The notes under the pieces were generated by a model. The model saw only the letters and a program-made list of their open reading frames with translations. It was not told where the DNA came from and did no database searches. Made by a program: the position numbers and the translations under genes. A DNA stretch of 64,000 bases. It comes from Streptomyces halstedii. GTDB taxonomy: Bacteria > Actinomycetota > Actinomycetes > Streptomycetales > Streptomycetaceae. The stretch is taken from the NCBI GenBank assembly GCA_000720535.1, contig JOAZ01000026.1:1-64000 (forward strand), in the 5' to 3' direction. This document shows, one piece after another, positions 26,403-33,970 of the stretch (position 1 is the stretch's first letter; every line of letters starts with the position of its first letter).

Positions 26403-27938
26403 GTGGCAGCTACGCCCAGGTTTCGCAAGGACGCAGTCGAAGAGCAGGACACCCCAGTCACCGACCACCGCACCACCGACGACCAGAACACCGCCGAGGA
26501 CCAGACCGCCGCCGAGGACCAGACCACCGCCGAGGACCGGCGCACCGTCGCTGAGCACGGCGGGAAACATCCGGTCGACGAGACACTGCCGCCCCTGAGG
26601 ATGTTCACCAGCGGCCTCCAGCACGTGGCCGCCATGTACGCCGGAGTGGTCGCCCCGCCCATGATCGTGGGCCCCGCCGTGGGCCTGAACGCCAAGGAGA
26701 CCGCCTTCCTGATGGGGGCGAGCCTCTTCACCGCGGGCATCGCCACCCTGCTCCAGACCCTCGGCTTCTGGCGCGTCGGCGCCCGGCTGCCGTTCGTCAA
26801 CGGCGTCTCCTTCGCCGGTGTCACCCCGATGATCGCGATCGGCAAGGACCGGGGGCACGACGGCATCGCCGTCATCTTCGGCGCGATCATCGTCGCCAGC
26901 CTCCTCGGCTTCGTCCTCGCCCCCTACTTCTGCAAACTCGTCCGGTTCTTCCCGCCGGTCGTGACCGGGACCGTCATCACGCTCATCGGCGTCTCGCTCC
27001 TGCCGGTCGCCTTCAACTGGTCCCAGGGCGGCAACGCGTCCGCCGGCGACTACGGTTCCACGACCAACATCACGATGGCCGCCGTCACCCTCGTGATCGT
27101 CCTGGCCCTGCGCAAACTGCTGCGGGGCTTCCTCCAGCAGATCGCGATCCTGCTGGGCCTGGTCATCGGCACCCTGATAGCGATACCCGTCGGCATCACC
27201 GACTTCGGAGCCATCGGCGACGCCGACCTGGTGGGCTTCCCGACGCCCTTCCACTTCGGCGCGCCGCAGTTCGAGATCGCCGCCATCGTGTCGATGTGCA
27301 TCGTGATGCTCGTCTGCATGACCGAGTCCACCGCGGACATGCTGGCGCTCGGCAAGATCGTCGACCGGCCCGCGGACGAGCGGACGATCGAGGGCGGACT
27401 GCGCGCCGACACCCTCGGCAGCGCCCTCAGCCCCCTGTTCAACGGCTTCATGTGCAGCGCGTTCGCCCAGAACATCGGGCTGGTCGCCATGACCAAGGTG
27501 CGCAGCCGGTTCGTCGTCGCCGTGGGCGGGGGAATCCTCGTGGTGCTCGGCCTCGTGCCCGTCGCGGCGTCGGTCATCGCCCTCGTCCCGCTCCCGGTAC
27601 TCGGCGGCGCGGGGATCGTCCTGTTCGGCTCGGTCGCGTCGAGCGGTATCCAGACCCTCGCCACCGCCGCCCTGGAGAAGGGCGAGAACGCGCTGATCGT
27701 GGCGGCGGCCGTCGGCGTCGGCCTCATACCGATCGCCGCCCCGGACTTCTACCACGCTTTCCCGAAGGACCTGCTGGTCGTCCTGGACTCGGGCATCTCC
27801 ACGGGCTGCGTGGTGGCCATCCTGCTCAACCTGGCCTTCAACCATCTGGGCCGGCCGGCGGAGAAGGACGCCGGGCCGGAGGAGCCGGCCGCGAGCGAGC
27901 GGCCCCAGGATCCGATGACCCTGCCGCTGGTCCACTGA
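26403..27938 (+). CDS. NCS2 nucleobase (urate/xanthine) permease
   Basis: The 511-residue membrane protein has about 14 helices. It carries the NCS2 signature QNIGLVAMTKV and the helix-8 acidic segment CMTESTADMLALGKIVDRP, which fits urate/xanthine rather than uracil transporters. The hydrophilic first 55 residues include a short acidic repeat (AEDQT-type, about 30-45) encoded by imperfect DNA repeats; this is a lineage-specific extension. It imports purines by cation symport for the adjacent uricase and deaminase. Confidence 0.9.
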   Translation: MAATPRFRKDAVEEQDTPVTDHRTTDDQNTAEDQTAAEDQTTAEDRRTVAEHGGKHPVDETLPPLRMFTSGLQHVAAMYAGVVAPPMIVGPAVGLNAKETAFLMGASLFTAGIATLLQTLGFWRVGARLPFVNGVSFAGVTPMIAIGKDRGHDGIAVIFGAIIVASLLGFVLAPYFCKLVRFFPPVVTGTVITLIGVSLLPVAFNWSQGGNASAGDYGSTTNITMAAVTLVIVLALRKLLRGFLQQIAILLGLVIGTLIAIPVGITDFGAIGDADLVGFPTPFHFGAPQFEIAAIVSMCIVMLVCMTESTADMLALGKIVDRPADERTIEGGLRADTLGSALSPLFNGFMCSAFAQNIGLVAMTKVRSRFVVAVGGGILVVLGLVPVAASVIALVPLPVLGGAGIVLFGSVASSGIQTLATAALEKGENALIVAAAVGVGLIPIAAPDFYHAFPKDLLVVLDSGISTGCVVAILLNLAFNHLGRPAEKDAGPEEPAASERPQDPMTLPLVH

Positions 27939-27983
27939 TCCGGCCCCGCCCGGCCCGGCGTCCCGGCCCGGCACCCGCGCGGC

Positions 27984-28022
27984 GCGTGCGTGAAGGCCCG
28001 TCATCGGTGCCTTCACGCACGC
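27984..28022. terminator. Bidirectional hairpin terminator
   Basis: GCGTGCGTGAAGGC (27984-27997) and GCCTTCACGCACGC (28009-28022) are perfect complements with an 11-nt loop. They lie between the convergent permease and chitosanase genes. Confidence 0.75.
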
Positions 28023-28037
28023 ACCGCGCCGTAGGCG

Positions 28038-28907
28038 TCAGCCGATGTGGAAACTGTCGCCGTAGACCTTCCAGTCCAGCGGCGGATCCAGGTCCAGATT
28101 GCCGTTCCGCAGGAAGACCCGCTGCGCGGTGTCCACCCGGCTGGTGTCCGAGTGGGCCTCCTCCTGCTCCATCGCCCAGACCCGGGCGTCCAGGAACGCG
28201 TCGAGGTAGGCCGTCTCGTCGCCGCCCCGCGACGGCGGCTGGGCCTGTGCGAGGGCGCGCTGCCGGATGGACCCGAAGCTCGTGGGGTCCCCGCCGCCGC
28301 CGTGCATGACGATCGCGTCGTAGTACGCGAACTGGCCGAGCGTGCCCAGGCCGTCGTCCTTGCCCTGGCGCACCGCCGGGTCGAAGTAGACCCGGTCCCG
28401 CTCGTCGTCCTGCGCCTGCCGGAACACCGGGTCCGTCGCGGCCTCGGCCCAGGCGCGGGTGAAGCCGGGGTCGAGCCCGTCGTGCGAGTCGGTCCCGTCC
28501 ACCGCGCGCAGGGCGGGCAGGTACGCCGCGAGGACGTTGCCGGGGGAGCGGTCCGTGTAGCGCTCGACGAGGTCGAGCATGTCGCCGGTGCCGGAGCAGA
28601 ACCCGATGATGCCGGCGGTGTAGCCGCGGCCGTCACCGATGTCCTCGATGTAGCCGTACTGCGCCTTCCAGTCGAGCGTGGAGTTCTCCGCGCTCGACAC
28701 CAGTTGCATGGCGATGTCCTTCTTGGCGGGATCGTCGAGTCCGGACGCGGCGGCCTCCAGGTGATGAGCGGCCGGCTGCGTGGGGGCGCCGGCGTGAGCG
28801 GTGACCGGCAGCGCCAGGAGGGCGAGCCCGAGGGCCGCGGCGGCGATACCGGTGGGGCGGGTGAGTCGTGTCGTGCGACGTGCGGTGCGGTTGTGGGGGT
28901 GATGCAC
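28038..28907 (-). CDS. csn: Secreted chitosanase, GH46
   Basis: The 289-residue endo-chitosanase has a long basic signal peptide (R-rich n-region, hydrophobic 20-36, cleavage near AHA-G at 39). The mature enzyme is close to the well-studied Streptomyces N174 type. Catalytic Glu74 is in VSSAENSTLDWKAQY and Asp92 is in EDIGDGRGYT; their 18-residue separation equals that of the known enzymes (Glu22/Asp40). The GTG at 28907 follows GGGAGGACAG. It hydrolyses extracellular chitosan. A perfect palindrome (TAGGAA-N3-TTCCTA) sits about 40 bp upstream as a likely operator. Confidence 0.93.
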   Translation of the reverse strand: MHHPHNRTARRTTRLTRPTGIAAAALGLALLALPVTAHAGAPTQPAAHHLEAAASGLDDPAKKDIAMQLVSSAENSTLDWKAQYGYIEDIGDGRGYTAGIIGFCSGTGDMLDLVERYTDRSPGNVLAAYLPALRAVDGTDSHDGLDPGFTRAWAEAATDPVFRQAQDDERDRVYFDPAVRQGKDDGLGTLGQFAYYDAIVMHGGGGDPTSFGSIRQRALAQAQPPSRGGDETAYLDAFLDARVWAMEQEEAHSDTSRVDTAQRVFLRNGNLDLDPPLDWKVYGDSFHIG

Positions 28908-28946
28908 CTGTCCTCCCAGGGGAGTTCGTCGTGCCCGCTGTTCTGT

Positions 28947-28961
28947 TAGGAACCTTTCCTA
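28947..28961. promoter_or_regulatory. Palindromic operator upstream of chitosanase
   Basis: TAGGAACCTTTCCTA is a perfect inverted repeat (6-bp arms, 3-bp centre) in the chitosanase leader or promoter. Streptomyces chitosanase promoters are known to carry an AGGAA/TTCCT palindrome bound by the ROK repressor CsnR; assigning it to CsnR here is inference. Confidence 0.6.
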
Positions 28962-29063
28962 TCAGCTGTGTGGGTACGGGAGAACCCTCCGGACGGAACG
29001 GGCCCGAAAAACTTCGAGCGGGGGGAGGAGCCCCACGGTGGCGGGGCTCCCCGGTGGCCCTTC

Positions 29064-29396
29064 TCAGCAGTTGAGGTAGGCCACGTGGATCCAGACGCCG
29101 GTGGGCCCGCCCCAGAGGTCGCCCATCAGCCAGCTCCCTTCCTGGCCCCGCGCGTTGATGTTCTGTCCCCGGTTCACGGTGCCGAGGACGGGGTAGTTGG
29201 TGCCCGGCCCGCCCCGGAAGTTCACCCCGTTGTCGTTGACCGTGCAGACCAGTTGCGGTGCGGCCCGCAGGGCGGCGGGTGCCGTGGCGGCGCTCCGCGC
29301 CGGGGCGGTGTTCTGCGCTCCGTACGCGGACGGGCTCGCGACGAGGCCGGCGCCGACGACGAGGGCGGCCGCGGCCAGCAGCATCTTCTTGATCAT
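29064..29396 (-). CDS. Secreted SH3-domain protein
   Basis: The 110-residue product has an N-terminal Sec signal peptide (MIKKMLLAAAALVVGAGLVA, cleavage near AYG-A). One bacterial SH3 (SH3_3-like) domain covers about 50-110 (VCTVNDNGVNFRGGPGTNYP, VLGTVNRGQNINARGQEG, WIHVAYLNC). The two cysteines at the ends of the domain could form a disulfide. Such domains usually bind cell-wall peptides. It lies between the two chitosanase genes on the same strand. The start at 29396 follows GGGAGAC. Confidence 0.78.
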   Translation of the reverse strand: MIKKMLLAAAALVVGAGLVASPSAYGAQNTAPARSAATAPAALRAAPQLVCTVNDNGVNFRGGPGTNYPVLGTVNRGQNINARGQEGSWLMGDLWGGPTGVWIHVAYLNC

Positions 29397-29587
29397 GAGA
29401 CGTGTCTCCCTGAGGCTTCGAGCGGGGCACCGTTCGTGTGCCCCCGACCGTGCGAACGGCCGGCGCCGCACGCCGGTCACGGCCCGCCGCGCATTCCCGT
29501 CGGGGAATGAGTGCGCAGGTCAGGGCCGGGCACACCGGCGTACGCGCACCTCGCCCCGGATGCCTCGTGAGCCCTCCGGGCGGCTCT

Positions 29588-30391
29588 TTACGGCCCGTCG
29601 ATCCGGAAACTCTCGCCGTACACCTTCCAGACCAGCGGGGTCTCCAGCTGGAGCCTGCCCTGCTCGACGAAGACGCGCTGGGCCGTCTCCACCCGGCTGG
29701 TGTCGTTGTGCGAGGGCTCCGCGCGCAGGGCCTCCACCCGGGCGTCGAGGAAGGCGTGGAGGTAGTCCTCCTCGTCGCCGCCCTCGGACGGCGGATCGGC
29801 GGCCTCGACGGCCTCCGCCCGTATCGTGCGGAAGCCGACGGTGCCCTTGGCGTCGGCGTACCCGTGCATCACGTACGCGTCGTAGTAGATGAACTGTCCG
29901 AGGGCGCTGAGCCCGTCCTTCTCGGCGCGGGCGACCGCCGGGTCGAAGTACGACGCGTCCCGCTCCGCGTCCTGCGCCCGCCGGAACGCCGTGTCCTCGG
30001 CCGCCTTTGCCCAGGCACCGGTGAAGGCCTCGCCCAGCCCCTCGTGCGAGTCGCCGCCCACGACCGCGCGCAGGGCGGGGAGGAACCGTTCCAGCGGGTT
30101 GCCGGGGCGCGCCTTCGCGTACCGCTCGACCACCGCCCGCATGTCGCCGGTGCCGGAGCAGAACCCGATGATGCCGGCGGTGTAGCCGCGGCCGTCGCCG
30201 ATGTCCTCGATGTAGCCGTACTGCGCCTTCCAGTCGAGCGAGGAGTTCTCCGCGCTGGAGACCAGCCGCATCGCGATGTCCTTCTTCTCCGGATCGTCGA
30301 GCCCCTTCTCGGGGGCGTCCGGGCCGGAACCGGAGCAGCCGGTCAGGGTCAGGACCAGCGCGGCGGCGAGGGCGAGGGGCTTGATCTTCAC
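29588..30391 (-). CDS. Chitosanase, GH46, predicted lipoprotein
   Basis: The 267-residue GH46 enzyme is paralogous to the one at 28038-28907. It carries a lipoprotein signal (MKIKPLALAAALVLTLTGC, lipobox Cys19) instead of a cleavable Sec peptide, so it should be anchored on the outer face of the membrane. Catalytic Glu48 (VSSAENSSLDW) and Asp66 (EDIGDGRGYT) keep the 18-residue spacing. A surface-anchored enzyme would act on oligomers released by the free paralog. A 119-bp block around the active site is almost identical between the two genes. The GTG start follows a weak site. Confidence 0.9.
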   Translation of the reverse strand: MKIKPLALAAALVLTLTGCSGSGPDAPEKGLDDPEKKDIAMRLVSSAENSSLDWKAQYGYIEDIGDGRGYTAGIIGFCSGTGDMRAVVERYAKARPGNPLERFLPALRAVVGGDSHEGLGEAFTGAWAKAAEDTAFRRAQDAERDASYFDPAVARAEKDGLSALGQFIYYDAYVMHGYADAKGTVGFRTIRAEAVEAADPPSEGGDEEDYLHAFLDARVEALRAEPSHNDTSRVETAQRVFVEQGRLQLETPLVWKVYGESFRIDGP

Positions 30392-30456
30392 CCACCCAGC
30401 GTGCCAGGTCAGGGGCGTGCGTCGGCGGGGGGCCGGACGACTGTAGCGTTCGGGCC

Positions 30457-31140
30457 ATGGAAGATCAGTCTGTTGTGGATGTCGGCGATGTACGGCTGGC
30501 GTACCGGACCTGGGGTGACTCGCTGGGCTCGCCCGTCGTCCTGCTGCACGGCCTGGGCGGCTCGTCGGCCGACTGGGAGGCGGCCGGGACCCTGCTGGGC
30601 GAGGAGTGGCGGGTGTACGCCGTCGATCTGCGCGGCCACGGCGAGAGCGACTGGCCCGACGAGTACGGCTTCGAGCAGATGCGCGACGACATCCTGGAGT
30701 TCCTGGACGCGTGCGAGCTGGACCGCGCCGGGGTCGTCGGCCACGGGATGGGCGGGATCGTCGGCTGCCTGCTCGCCGAGGAGCACCCGGACCGGGTGGA
30801 GCGGCTGGTGCTGGTGGAGACCCCGCCGCCGTTCCCGCCCGAGCGGCCGGCCGTGTTCACGCCCGAGGGCCCGGTGGACTACGACGAGAACGCCGTCCCC
30901 GCCGTCCTGGCCCAGATCAACGGCCCCGACCCCCGCCAGGAGGAGGACCTCGGCCAGATCGTCGCGCCCACGCTGATCCTGGCCGGGGGCCCGGAGAGCA
31001 CCATGCCGCAGGCGCGGCTGGCCGACATGGCGTCACTGATCCCGGACTGCCAACTGGTCACCCTGGGCGGCGGCCACCGGCCGCACCTGCGCCACCCGGA
31101 CCAGATCGCGTCCCGGATCACGGAGTTCTTCACCAGCTGA
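30457..31140 (+). CDS. Alpha/beta hydrolase-fold protein lacking the nucleophile Ser
   Basis: The 227-residue protein has a complete alpha/beta-hydrolase fold: oxyanion-loop VVLLHGLGGSSADW, DLRGHGESDWP, and a terminal GGGHRPHLRHPD with the catalytic-type His. The nucleophile elbow reads VVGHGMGG instead of GHSMGG, so residue 97, normally Ser, is Gly (GGG codon at 30745-30747). The acid position is also unclear (AGGPEST in place of G..D). It may therefore be a non-catalytic binding protein, or a lyase/dioxygenase-like member that does not need a nucleophile. It is divergent from the lipoprotein chitosanase. Confidence 0.82.
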   Translation: MEDQSVVDVGDVRLAYRTWGDSLGSPVVLLHGLGGSSADWEAAGTLLGEEWRVYAVDLRGHGESDWPDEYGFEQMRDDILEFLDACELDRAGVVGHGMGGIVGCLLAEEHPDRVERLVLVETPPPFPPERPAVFTPEGPVDYDENAVPAVLAQINGPDPRQEEDLGQIVAPTLILAGGPESTMPQARLADMASLIPDCQLVTLGGGHRPHLRHPDQIASRITEFFTS

Positions 31141-31255
31141 GCGCCCGGTCGCGGCGAAGTGGGCGGCGACGGGGGCGGGTGGCGGCCCCCATCGCCGGAC
31201 ATAGCGGAAGGTTCCGGCCCGGCCCCTTGTCCGCGGGGGCGCCGACATGGCATAC

Positions 31256-31267
31256 AGGTCTGGACCA
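31256..31267. promoter_or_regulatory. Chitinase-promoter-type element (dre-like)
   Basis: AGGTCTGGACCA (reverse complement TGGTCCAGACCT) matches the 12-bp direct-repeat element known from Streptomyces chitinase promoters, and the related DasR-responsive consensus around TGGTCTAGACCA at 10 of 12 positions. It lies 29 bp before the FnIII lipoprotein start. Confidence 0.5.
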
Positions 31268-31295
31268 ATAGCTGTCCGGATGGAAGGCGCCCCCC

Positions 31296-32279
31296 ATGCA
31301 ACGCCCCCACGCACGCACCGCGTTGGCCTGCTCCGCCGCCCTGCTGCTGGCCACACTCACCGCCTGTGGCGGCAGTGCCGGCGCCGACACCGACACCGAG
31401 AAGCCGACGGTCCCCACCAACGTCACGGCACAGGCGAGCAGCGCCACCTCCGTCCACGTCATGTGGGACCAGGCGTCCGACAACAAGGCGGTCACCGGCT
31501 ACGAGGTCTATCAGGAGGGCGAGAAGGCCGTGTCGTTGCCCGCCACCAAGCGGATGACCGACATCGACGGGCTGACCGCGTCCACCGCCTACACCTTCAC
31601 CGTCCGGGCCCGCGACGCTGCCGGGAACCTCTCCCCGCGGAGCGCCGCCGTCTCCGTCACCACCCCCGCGCCCGCGCCCCACGACGAGGAGGCGCCGACC
31701 GCGCCCGTGAAGCTGCGGGGCAAGGCCGACGACGGCCGCACGGTCTCCCTGTCCTGGGGCGGTTCCACGGACGACGTGGGCGTGACCTCGTACGACATCT
31801 ACCAGGAGGACTCCCGCATCCACAGCGTGCCCGGCACGCAGACCACGGCCCACCTCACCGGTCTGCGGCCCGGCACCGTCTACACCTTCACCGTCCGCGC
31901 CCGGGACGCCGCCGACCACTCCTCGCCGGACAGCAACGCCCTCGACCTCACCACCCCGGCCGCCTCGGGCGCCCCCGCGAGCACGGCGCCGTCCGGGCTG
32001 CGGACGGAAGTGACGGAAAGGGAAGGGGAGTTCGTGGTGGACCTCTCCTGGGACCAGCCGGAGACCGGCGGCACGATCCCCGCGTACCAGCTGTTCCTCA
32101 ACGGGAAGATGACCACCACGATCGTCTGGGGCGGCACCCCGCCGTCCGGGCGGGCCACCTACGAGCTGACCCTCAGCGACCCGCCGGGCACCCGCTACTC
32201 CCTGAAGCTCCGGCCCAAGCTCCCCGACGGCACGTGGGGCGACTTCTCGGCCCAGCGCACGGTGGTCCTGCCGGGCTGA
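31296..32279 (+). CDS. Lipoprotein with three fibronectin type III domains
   Basis: The 327-residue product has a lipoprotein signal peptide (hydrophobic 9-22, lipobox LTAC, Cys24). Three FnIII domains follow at about 36-125, 133-225 and 234-327. The first two are typical of bacterial chitinases (PTVPTNVTAQ, YEVYQEG, TFTVRARDAAGN...SP; repeated as YDIYQED and TFTVRARDAADHSSP). The third is diverged. No catalytic domain is present, so it is probably a surface adhesin or carbohydrate-associated scaffold. A chitinase-type promoter element upstream and the neighbouring chitosanases support a link to chitin/chitosan. Confidence 0.82.
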   Translation: MQRPHARTALACSAALLLATLTACGGSAGADTDTEKPTVPTNVTAQASSATSVHVMWDQASDNKAVTGYEVYQEGEKAVSLPATKRMTDIDGLTASTAYTFTVRARDAAGNLSPRSAAVSVTTPAPAPHDEEAPTAPVKLRGKADDGRTVSLSWGGSTDDVGVTSYDIYQEDSRIHSVPGTQTTAHLTGLRPGTVYTFTVRARDAADHSSPDSNALDLTTPAASGAPASTAPSGLRTEVTEREGEFVVDLSWDQPETGGTIPAYQLFLNGKMTTTIVWGGTPPSGRATYELTLSDPPGTRYSLKLRPKLPDGTWGDFSAQRTVVLPG

Positions 32280-32284
32280 CCGGA

Positions 32285-32309
32285 CGGCGGCCGCGCCGGG
32301 CGGCCGCCG
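32285..32309. terminator. Hairpin terminator after FnIII gene
   Basis: CGGCGGCCG (32285-32293) pairs with CGGCCGCCG (32301-32309) around a 7-nt loop, between convergent genes. Confidence 0.6.
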
Positions 32310-32365
32310 CGTACCGCCGCCGACAGCCGAGCCGTCCGTGCACCGGGGGCTCCGCTGTCGGCGCG

Positions 32366-32560
32366 TCAGCTTTCCGCGGTGTAGGCGACGAAGGCGGACC
32401 AGCCGCGCTGTGTGAGGGTGAGCGTGGGGCCGGTCGGGTTCTTGGAGTCGCGCACGAGGACGGCTTGCGGCTGCGCGGCGACCTCCAGGCACTGCCCGCC
32501 CTCGGCGCCGCTGTGGCTGCTCTTGAACCAGTGCGGGGTTCCTGCGGCTGACGTGGTCAC
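32366..32560 (-). CDS. DUF397 protein (third copy of cassette)
   Basis: The 64-residue DUF397 protein has the hallmark WFKSSHSGAEGGQCLEVA followed by VLVRDSKNPTGPTLTLT and the terminal WSAFVAYT. DUF397 proteins are Scr2-type partners of WhiJ/Scr1-like XRE regulators in Streptomyces and are thought to counteract them. It is the last of three tandem DUF397 genes downstream of the regulator at 33018-33836. Confidence 0.88.
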   Translation of the reverse strand: MTTSAAGTPHWFKSSHSGAEGGQCLEVAAQPQAVLVRDSKNPTGPTLTLTQRGWSAFVAYTAES

Positions 32561-32589
32561 TTCGACGTTCCACCTTTCCTGTCTGCGTG

Positions 32590-32784
32590 TCAGCGCCCGG
32601 CGGCGTAGGCGACGAAGGCAGACCAGCCGCCGGAGGTGAGTGTGAGGACGGGGCCGGTGACGTGCTTGGAGTCGCGTACGAGTACGACCCCAGGCCGTGT
32701 GGCGACCTCCAGACAGTCACCGCCCTCCGCGCCGCTGTGGCCGCTCTTGAACCAGCGCGGAGCCGCTTCTGCTGACGTGGTCAT
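32590..32784 (-). CDS. DUF397 protein (second copy)
   Basis: The 64-residue DUF397 protein (WFKSGHSGAEGGDCLEVA, VLVRDSKHVTGPVLTLT, WSAFVAYAA) is closest to the third copy, including the MTTSA... start, so the pair looks like a recent tandem duplication. The ATG at 32784 aligns with that of the third copy. A GTG at 32796 is in frame but sits directly on the ribosome site. Confidence 0.87.
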   Translation of the reverse strand: MTTSAEAAPRWFKSGHSGAEGGDCLEVATRPGVVLVRDSKHVTGPVLTLTSGGWSAFVAYAAGR

Positions 32785-32814
32785 TACGACGTTCACACCT
32801 CTTCTGCCGCGATG

Positions 32815-33021
32815 TCAGGCCCCAACGGCGTAGGCGACGAAGGCCGACCAGCTACCGGGGTCGAGTGAGAGCACGGGGCCGATCAGATGCTTGGAGTCGC
32901 GCACCAGAATCGCATGGGGCTGCGCGGCTACCTCAAGGCACTCGCCGCCGGCTCCGCTGCTGTAGCTGCTCTTGAACCACACAGTCTCGGGCGGCGTGCC
33001 CGCAAGGGCTTCGGTGTTCAT
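32815..33021 (-). CDS. DUF397 protein (first copy, coupled to XRE regulator)
   Basis: The 68-residue DUF397 protein (WFKSSYSSGAGGECLEVA, ILVRDSKHLIGPVLSLD, WSAFVAYAV) starts at an ATG overlapping the regulator stop codon (ATGA at 33018-33021). It is therefore made stoichiometrically with the regulator and is its probable cognate partner. It is more diverged from the other two copies. Confidence 0.9.
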   Translation of the reverse strand: MNTEALAGTPPETVWFKSSYSSGAGGECLEVAAQPHAILVRDSKHLIGPVLSLDPGSWSAFVAYAVGA

Positions 33022-33836
33022 GTCTCTCCCAGATACTTTTCGACGAGGGTCAGCGATTCGCGCGGAGTGAGTGCCTGGGCCCGGAGAACCCCGTACTGTT
33101 CCTCGAACTCCCGGACCGCCTTGCGCTCGGTGTAGAGGCGACTGTCCTTGTGCGCCTCAACGTATGCGATCCTGCGCTCTTCCTTCGTCTCGATCAAGGT
33201 GAACGGGCCCGCCATGCCCGCGTGGTCCTCGCGTCCGATCGGCATCACCTGGATCTCGACGTTGCGGTACTGGCCGATCACGAGAACCTGCTCCAGTTGC
33301 CCACGCAGCACTCTTCGACCGCCCAGGGGGCGGCCCAACATGGACTCCTCGATCACAAAGCTGATCGTCGGCCTGGGGCGCCGGGAGTAGATCTCGTGCC
33401 GGGCCATGCGTGCCGCCACCCGCTGTTCCACCACCTCTTCTTCCAAGAGAGGCCGCCACATCGCGAATACGGCTTGTGCGTAGTCTGCCGTCTGTAGAAG
33501 TCCGGGAACGCCGTGATTCGCGTACACGTGCAACTCCACAGCTTCTGCCTCCAGCCGGGCCGCGTCACGGAAGAACGCCGGGTACTGGGCGCGGGCCACC
33601 TCATCCTTACCCGCCTTCAGTACCCCACCCGCGTTCAGCAACTCGTCCGCTTGGTCGATGAACTTGGGTGACGGGATCCGGCGGGCCTGTTCGAACGCCG
33701 CGATCGTTGACGCCGAGTATCCCGTCATCGCACCGAACTCAGGGCGTTCCAGGCCCGCTGCGACCCGGAACAGCTTCAACTGTCTCCCGAAGGTGGACAG
33801 GACGCCCATCCCGGGCTCGTACGACTGCTCAGACAT
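33018..33836 (-). CDS. XRE-family regulator with DUF5753 (WhiJ/Scr1-like)
   Basis: The 272-residue regulator has an N-terminal helix-turn-helix at about 15-70 (FGRQLKLFRVAAGLERPEFG, YSASTIAAFEQARRIPSPKF). A DUF5753 effector domain at about 95-265 includes VPGLLQTADYAQAVF, the family signature, and IEESMLGRPLGG. WhiJ/Scr1-type proteins act in development and antibiotic regulation together with DUF397 and AbaA-like ATPase partners. All three components are present here. The ATG at 33836 is used; a GTG at 33848 is also in frame. Confidence 0.9.
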   Translation of the reverse strand: MSEQSYEPGMGVLSTFGRQLKLFRVAAGLERPEFGAMTGYSASTIAAFEQARRIPSPKFIDQADELLNAGGVLKAGKDEVARAQYPAFFRDAARLEAEAVELHVYANHGVPGLLQTADYAQAVFAMWRPLLEEEVVEQRVAARMARHEIYSRRPRPTISFVIEESMLGRPLGGRRVLRGQLEQVLVIGQYRNVEIQVMPIGREDHAGMAGPFTLIETKEERRIAYVEAHKDSRLYTERKAVREFEEQYGVLRAQALTPRESLTLVEKYLGET

Positions 33837-33970
33837 TTTTCCGCACACCTCTCCGCCCGCCGTAGCGCCGCACCGAGCCGCCTACAGCCCGCGCCCCACC
33901 GCCGTACAGCCCGGGGATGTCAGCGCGTCCGTCCTGGTCACGCTACGCAGGCGCCGGGAGGGTTGGCCCC

